Part shown: in pieces, positions 5,577-9,434 of the stretch
Position numbering within the stretch: position 1 is the first letter of the stretch
How the letters are laid out: the number at the start of each line of letters is the position of its first letter
Source of the DNA: Clostridia bacterium
GTDB taxonomy: Bacteria; Bacillota; Clostridia; Christensenellales; UBA1242
Direction of reading: 5' to 3'
DNA length: 9,434 nt
Assembly (NCBI GenBank): GCA_017650795.1
Contig: JAGCEE010000018.1
Coordinates: forward strand, 1 to 9,434
The notes under the pieces: model-generated
What the model was told of the DNA's origin: nothing
What the model saw: only the letters and a program-made list of their open reading frames with translations
The model's database searches: none
Translations under genes and position numbers: made by a program

Positions 5577-6981
5577 ATATTTCTTTTTTCTTCTGTATCA
5601 TTTCGTCTATTCTATCTATATAATCATTTGCAAATTTGCAGTTTGCCTGCCTTTCTATTTTGTTTTGCAATGAATAAACTCTTTTGGTTATTGCCCCCGC
5701 ACCAACAGCAATTATTGTGTTTGTTTCTTCCATGCTATCCACATTAAATATGCAAAGTTTATCTCTAAAAAATCCAACATTTTCTAGCCCTGCATTTTGA
5801 TTTTTTAGTTTGTATAAATAATATGGTTTATACCCATTTTCCATTAGCGAACTTTGTGCATAATCAACCATTTTTGAAGTGATAACATCTTCATTTTGGG
5901 CATTGTTTTCTGCCAAGCTACTACCTCTTTTTATTGCAAGTGTATGAACCGTCACATTGTCGGGATATAATTCTAAAATTGTGTCAATGGTTTTTTTAAA
6001 GCCTTTAAAACTTTCCTTTGGAAGCCCTGCAATTATGTCCATATTTATTGAAAAATCATAATCTAGTGCAAGTTTGTATGCTTTAAGCGTATCGTTTGCT
6101 GTATGCTTTCTGCCTATTCTTTTTAGTGTTGCATCTACAAATGATTGTGGGTTTATTGATATTCTTGTGACACCATATTCTTTTAATAAATCCAGTTTTT
6201 CTTTGGTTATTGTGTCCGGTCTGCCACACTCAACAGTAAACTCGGTTGCATTGTAAGATACATTTTCGAGTATTCGCTTTAATTCATCAACTTCTAACAC
6301 ACTTGGAGTACCTCCACCAATATATATTGAACGGACTATGTATGATTTTTGATTTATTAGTTTTTTTACAAATCTTAATTCTTTGTTTAGTGCGTCAATA
6401 TAATTTGGTATTATGTTTTTAACCCTGCAATATTCGTGAGAAATAAACGTACAGTAAGAACATTTGCTTGGGCAAAAAGGAATGTTTATATACAAATCTA
6501 CAAGGTTGTCGTTTTTGATTATGCAATTTTGATTTTTTATTATTTTTTCTATTAAAGATGCCTTATCTTCTCTTACATAAAAATCATTCATAAGTGCTTC
6601 TTTTACAAACACTTTATCTAGTCCATGTTCTATCATTTCATAGGCAATAGAAGTTGGTCTTATTCCTGTTAAACAGCCCCATGGAAGCTTTTTATTATAG
6701 TAGTTAGATAATTCCTCGTAAATAAACTTTTTGACTTCTCTTTTGATGTATCTTTTTTGTTCTAGTTCGTTTTTGTATTCTTTTATTGTTGAGTATTTTT
6801 CAAATCGTTTAGTTCCGCCGTCAAAATCCACATTTAATATGCAGGAAATATTTGCTTTGTTTTGTTCCATGACAAAATTAACGAACGGTTTGTTTTCGTC
6901 TAAATTACAATCATTTAAAAACATATGAAAAACATCATAAATGTCATGGCTTAGCCACTCTGGGCTAGATACTACTCTCAT
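5569..6981 (-). CDS. hemZ: HemZ-type radical SAM protein (coproporphyrinogen dehydrogenase family)
   Basis: This is a 470-residue radical SAM protein of the HemZ family, annotated as oxygen-independent coproporphyrinogen III dehydrogenase. Many anaerobes that carry it seem to lack heme synthesis, so the substrate is uncertain. The N-terminal HemZ region (1-155) includes the signature LPWGCLTGIRPTSI (99-112). The radical SAM core follows: CPSKCSYC (170-177) gives Cys170, Cys174 and Cys177 for the 4Fe-4S cluster, IGGGTPS (221-227) binds SAM, and VECGRPDTIT (250-259) and ISINPQS (274-280) are as in the family, except that Cys252 replaces the usual Ala. YLYKLKNQNAGLENVGF (388-404) is the family's C-terminal block. 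The ATG overlaps the rel stop by 4 bases (ATGA) with GGAAG 10 bases upstream, so translation is coupled to rel. No other heme gene is in the window. Confidence 0.92.
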   Translation of the reverse strand: MRVVSSPEWLSHDIYDVFHMFLNDCNLDENKPFVNFVMEQNKANISCILNVDFDGGTKRFEKYSTIKEYKNELEQKRYIKREVKKFIYEELSNYYNKKLPWGCLTGIRPTSIAYEMIEHGLDKVFVKEALMNDFYVREDKASLIEKIIKNQNCIIKNDNLVDLYINIPFCPSKCSYCTFISHEYCRVKNIIPNYIDALNKELRFVKKLINQKSYIVRSIYIGGGTPSVLEVDELKRILENVSYNATEFTVECGRPDTITKEKLDLLKEYGVTRISINPQSFVDATLKRIGRKHTANDTLKAYKLALDYDFSINMDIIAGLPKESFKGFKKTIDTILELYPDNVTVHTLAIKRGSSLAENNAQNEDVITSKMVDYAQSSLMENGYKPYYLYKLKNQNAGLENVGFFRDKLCIFNVDSMEETNTIIAVGAGAITKRVYSLQNKIERQANCKFANDYIDRIDEMIQKKKEIFD

Positions 6982-9050
6982 TTTTCGTTTACTTCCAATA
7001 CATTATTTATTTTTTTGATTTCGGCAAGTATTTTGTCTTTATCTGCCGGATTTGAAATTTTTATTTTTATATCGCAGATTATTCTATTTAAACTTCGTTT
7101 TGTTTCAAGCGACATTATTCCAAAATGCAAATTTGCAATAAGTAGTGATATGTTGGATATAAGTCTATCATCTTCGTTGGCAACAACATTTAGTTCTATT
7201 ACTTTATAGCCAGAAGGCATATCTGCCCAATCTGCCTTAATTAGCCTTTCTTGTTCTAAATATCTTAGGTTTTGGCAAGTGGATTTATGTATTGTCACGC
7301 CTCTACCCCTAGAAATATAACCCACTATGCTCTCGCCTAAAATCGGTGTACAGCAACCGGCAAAACGAATTAGCATACCACTATCGCCGTCCACCAAAAC
7401 ACCATCTTTGTTTTTCTTTACAACAACTGCGTTTACCCTGCTGGTTTGAATATCTTGATTGTTTAATCTTTCGTATTCCCTAACAAGTTTGTTTACCACC
7501 TGCGTTGTTGTTATGCTACCATAGCCAACGGTTGCATAAAGCTCGTCGGGGGTGTTAAATGCGTAATAATAAAGTACTTTTTCAAATATTTCATCGGTCA
7601 TGACTTTTGTTGGTTGCAAACCTTTATTTTTTATTGCAAGTTCTATCATGGTTTTTCCGGTTTTTATATACTCTTCTTTTAACTCATGTTTAAAGAATGA
7701 ATTTATTTTACTTCTTGCACCAGCCGTTTTGACCATAGAAAGCCAATCTCTTGATGGGCCTTTTGAATTTGGAGATGTTATTATTTCTACAATATCGTTA
7801 TTTGAAAGTTTTGTGCTAAGAGGAACCATTTTGCCGGAAATCTTTCCGCCAATACATGAATTTCCAATGTCGGTGTGTATTGCGTAGGCAAAATCTAAAA
7901 CAGTTGCACCGTCTGGAAATTCTAGCACTTTTCCCTTTGGGGTTTGTACAAATATTCTTCCACTATACAAATTGGTCTTTAATGTTTCTACAAACTCTTC
8001 TGGGCTTAGATTTGACGATGCATCCATTATTTCCCTTAGCCAAGATAGTTTTTTATCTAGGTCTGTGGTTTTTCTTTTTTCTTTGTATACCCAATGGGCA
8101 ACATCAACACCAAACTCGGCGTTTTTGTGCATTTCGTGTGTTCTAATTTGAACTTCAAGTGGTCTTTCGTTTTCTACAATTATTGTTGTATGAAGTGATT
8201 GATAACCATTTGGTTTTGGGGATGCAATGTAATCTTTAAAGCGCCCCTCCATCGGTCTATAAATCCCATGAATTTTACCAAGCACAGCATAACACTGTTC
8301 TACCGTATCCACAATAATTCTCATGGCAACAAGGTCATATATTTGTGCAAGGTTTACATTTTTTTGCTTTATTTTTTTGTATACACTACTAAAATGTTTT
8401 TGTCTTGAAGTAATGATTGCATTTTTTAAACCAAGTTCTTGAAGTATTTTTTCAAATCTGGATTTGGTTAATTCTATTTGCTTTGCATTTTCTTCTTTTT
8501 TTAACAAAACATTTTCTTCTAGGCTTTTATATATTTCCGGGTCTAGATTTTTTAAGCACAAATCTTCTAGTGTGCTTTTTAATGAGTTAAAACCAAGCCT
8601 TTCTGCAAGTGGTGCATATATATTTCTTACGTTTAGCAATAACTCCCTCTGTTTTTGAGTTGGTGGGATGTCGCAATGATTGGCATCATAAAGTACTTGG
8701 CAAAGTTTTATTACAATTACCCTTATGTCTTTACACATAGCAATAAACTGCTTTCTTAAAACTTCATCTTCTTCTTGTCTTGTTATTACATCGCCGTAAT
8801 CTTTTAATGCATTTAGGTTTTGCGCAAGAGAAACAACATCATTATTAAATGTGTGTTTGCCAATCAAATTATGTTCATCTACAAAGTAAGCTAAAACAGA
8901 TGAATAATCCAACTTGTAATCTATTAAATTGTTTATTATTTCCTCATCTTTTTGCGATGGATTATTTTCCTCAAATAATCTATTAAAAAAATCTTTATCT
9001 TCGGCTGACAAATTAAAGGAATTATTTATTTTTTCTATAATTTTATTCAT
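6978..9050 (-). CDS. rel: Long RelA/SpoT (p)ppGpp synthetase with a degenerate hydrolase domain
   Basis: This 690-residue long RSH protein makes the stringent-response alarmone from ATP and GDP or GTP, normally on stalled ribosomes. B. subtilis Rel has 734. Residues 1-150 match the hydrolase domain, but its H-P motif, HDxxED and the later Asp are gone: about 51-61 reads SVLAYFVDEHN and 115-121 reads KLCQVLY. The synthetase domain (about 170-345) looks intact: Asp239 in IYDLVAMR, RFKD (270-273), YIASPKPNGYQSLHT and Glu299 in LEVQIRT, with an extra residue in GVDVAHW (314-320). TGS (about 364-426), a helical linker, a Cys/His region (Cys566, Cys567, His588, Cys592) and an ACT domain (about 616-690) follow. 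The ATG has AGGTGA (9058-9063) 7 bases upstream, inside the end of recJ. I infer a synthetase without hydrolase activity. Confidence 0.93.
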   Translation of the reverse strand: MNKIIEKINNSFNLSAEDKDFFNRLFEENNPSQKDEEIINNLIDYKLDYSSVLAYFVDEHNLIGKHTFNNDVVSLAQNLNALKDYGDVITRQEEDEVLRKQFIAMCKDIRVIVIKLCQVLYDANHCDIPPTQKQRELLLNVRNIYAPLAERLGFNSLKSTLEDLCLKNLDPEIYKSLEENVLLKKEENAKQIELTKSRFEKILQELGLKNAIITSRQKHFSSVYKKIKQKNVNLAQIYDLVAMRIIVDTVEQCYAVLGKIHGIYRPMEGRFKDYIASPKPNGYQSLHTTIIVENERPLEVQIRTHEMHKNAEFGVDVAHWVYKEKRKTTDLDKKLSWLREIMDASSNLSPEEFVETLKTNLYSGRIFVQTPKGKVLEFPDGATVLDFAYAIHTDIGNSCIGGKISGKMVPLSTKLSNNDIVEIITSPNSKGPSRDWLSMVKTAGARSKINSFFKHELKEEYIKTGKTMIELAIKNKGLQPTKVMTDEIFEKVLYYYAFNTPDELYATVGYGSITTTQVVNKLVREYERLNNQDIQTSRVNAVVVKKNKDGVLVDGDSGMLIRFAGCCTPILGESIVGYISRGRGVTIHKSTCQNLRYLEQERLIKADWADMPSGYKVIELNVVANEDDRLISNISLLIANLHFGIMSLETKRSLNRIICDIKIKISNPADKDKILAEIKKINNVLEVNEK

Positions 9051-9053
9051 ATT

Positions 9054-9434
9054 TTATTCACCTATTGATTTTTTGATTAAATTTATTTGATTATACATAC
9101 TAGAATCATTTAAATTTGTTTTGATTTCCTTGTTTATTAAGTATTTGAATGAATTTTTTGTATCGTCTAAATTTAATATATTTAATTCTTTAAAAACACA
9201 AAATGGTACTAAAAAGTTTTTATAATTTATTTTTTTGTCTATATTTTTTACTAATTTGTTATAAAGAGAATAAATGCTATTAAAATCCACATTTACATAC
9301 TCTAATAATGCTTGATATATTTGAGCAAAGTGTTTTCTATCCAAGTTTATATCTTTAAATAGTTGTTTTGAATAATGCTTATTGTTCATTACCAACACTT
9401 CGGCATTAGAAATTTTGTTTATTTCGGAAATATA
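9054..9434 (-). CDS. recJ: 3' part of probable RecJ single-strand exonuclease
   Basis: The frame is open from the window edge to a TAA at 9054-9056, so the gene's 5' part lies outside. The 126 codons include an in-frame GTG (9398) and ATG (9389), but neither has to be a start. No nuclease motifs are visible, since RecJ's DHH and DHHA1 domains would be upstream. The call rests on resemblance to the C-terminal region of clostridial RecJ as I recall it: DRKHFAQIYQALLEY, then INYKNFLVPFCVFKELNIL, then a final NLNDSSMYNQI. Context supports it, because recJ often precedes relA in Bacillota, usually with apt between. Here the stop is only 3 bases before the rel start and carries its ribosome site. 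It is very rich in Asn, Lys and Ile. An unrelated hypothetical protein remains possible. Confidence 0.6.
   Translation of the reverse strand, partial: YISEINKISNAEVLVMNNKHYSKQLFKDINLDRKHFAQIYQALLEYVNVDFNSIYSLYNKLVKNIDKKINYKNFLVPFCVFKELNILNLDDTKNSFKYLINKEIKTNLNDSSMYNQINLIKKSIGE

Noticed and set aside
7600..8408. Three long plus-strand frames opposite rel (7600-7887, 7856-8146, 8199-8408)
   Set aside because: All are antisense shadows of the conserved Rel coding sequence, Phe/Leu-rich, with no family features.
1..9434. CRISPR array, transposase, tRNA gene or toxin-antitoxin pair
   Set aside because: No regularly spaced direct repeats, transposase motifs, tRNA cloverleaf with T-arm consensus, or small gene pair was found on either strand.

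Overview
The window is a stretch of AT-rich chromosome (by eye about 30% G+C) in which every recognisable gene lies on the minus strand. The standard genetic code fits (Trp is TGG). Several features point to a low-GC, Clostridia-like member of the Bacillota: a ruvX–DUF1292 gene pair, HemZ next to a long RelA/SpoT protein, a SerRS of a type I associate with gut Clostridia, strong AAGGAG-type ribosome sites, and a type A RNase P RNA (Bacillales usually have type B). A genus cannot be named from this sequence.

In transcription order (right to left), the first block is the 3' part of a probable recJ gene, then a long Rel (ppGpp synthetase) gene, hemZ and serS. recJ and rel are 3 bp apart, and rel and hemZ overlap by 4 bp. 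serS has its own promoter inside the end of hemZ and ends in a terminator at about 4135. An isolated membrane-protein gene of the YgjV type follows, between AT-rich hairpins. Next comes the RNase P RNA gene (rnpB), with its own promoter and terminator. gltX has its own promoter, followed by ruvX and a DUF1292 gene, which end in a long hairpin terminator at about 273-331. At the left edge, a strong promoter overlapped by a 22-bp near-perfect palindrome drives a gene of which only the first 13 codons are in the window.

Most of the content is housekeeping: tRNA charging (serS, gltX), tRNA 5' processing (rnpB), DNA repair or rRNA maturation (recJ, ruvX) and the stringent response (rel). The strongest oddity is the Rel protein. 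Its synthetase half looks intact, with the RFKD motif of bifunctional enzymes, but its N-terminal hydrolase domain has lost the HD/ED residues. Other points worth checking are a possible missing GGU motif in loop L15 of RNase P RNA, the operator-like palindrome at the left edge, an apparently very short leader on ruvX, and the hairpin-flanked YgjV-like gene. I see no CRISPR array, tRNA gene, transposase or clear defence system.
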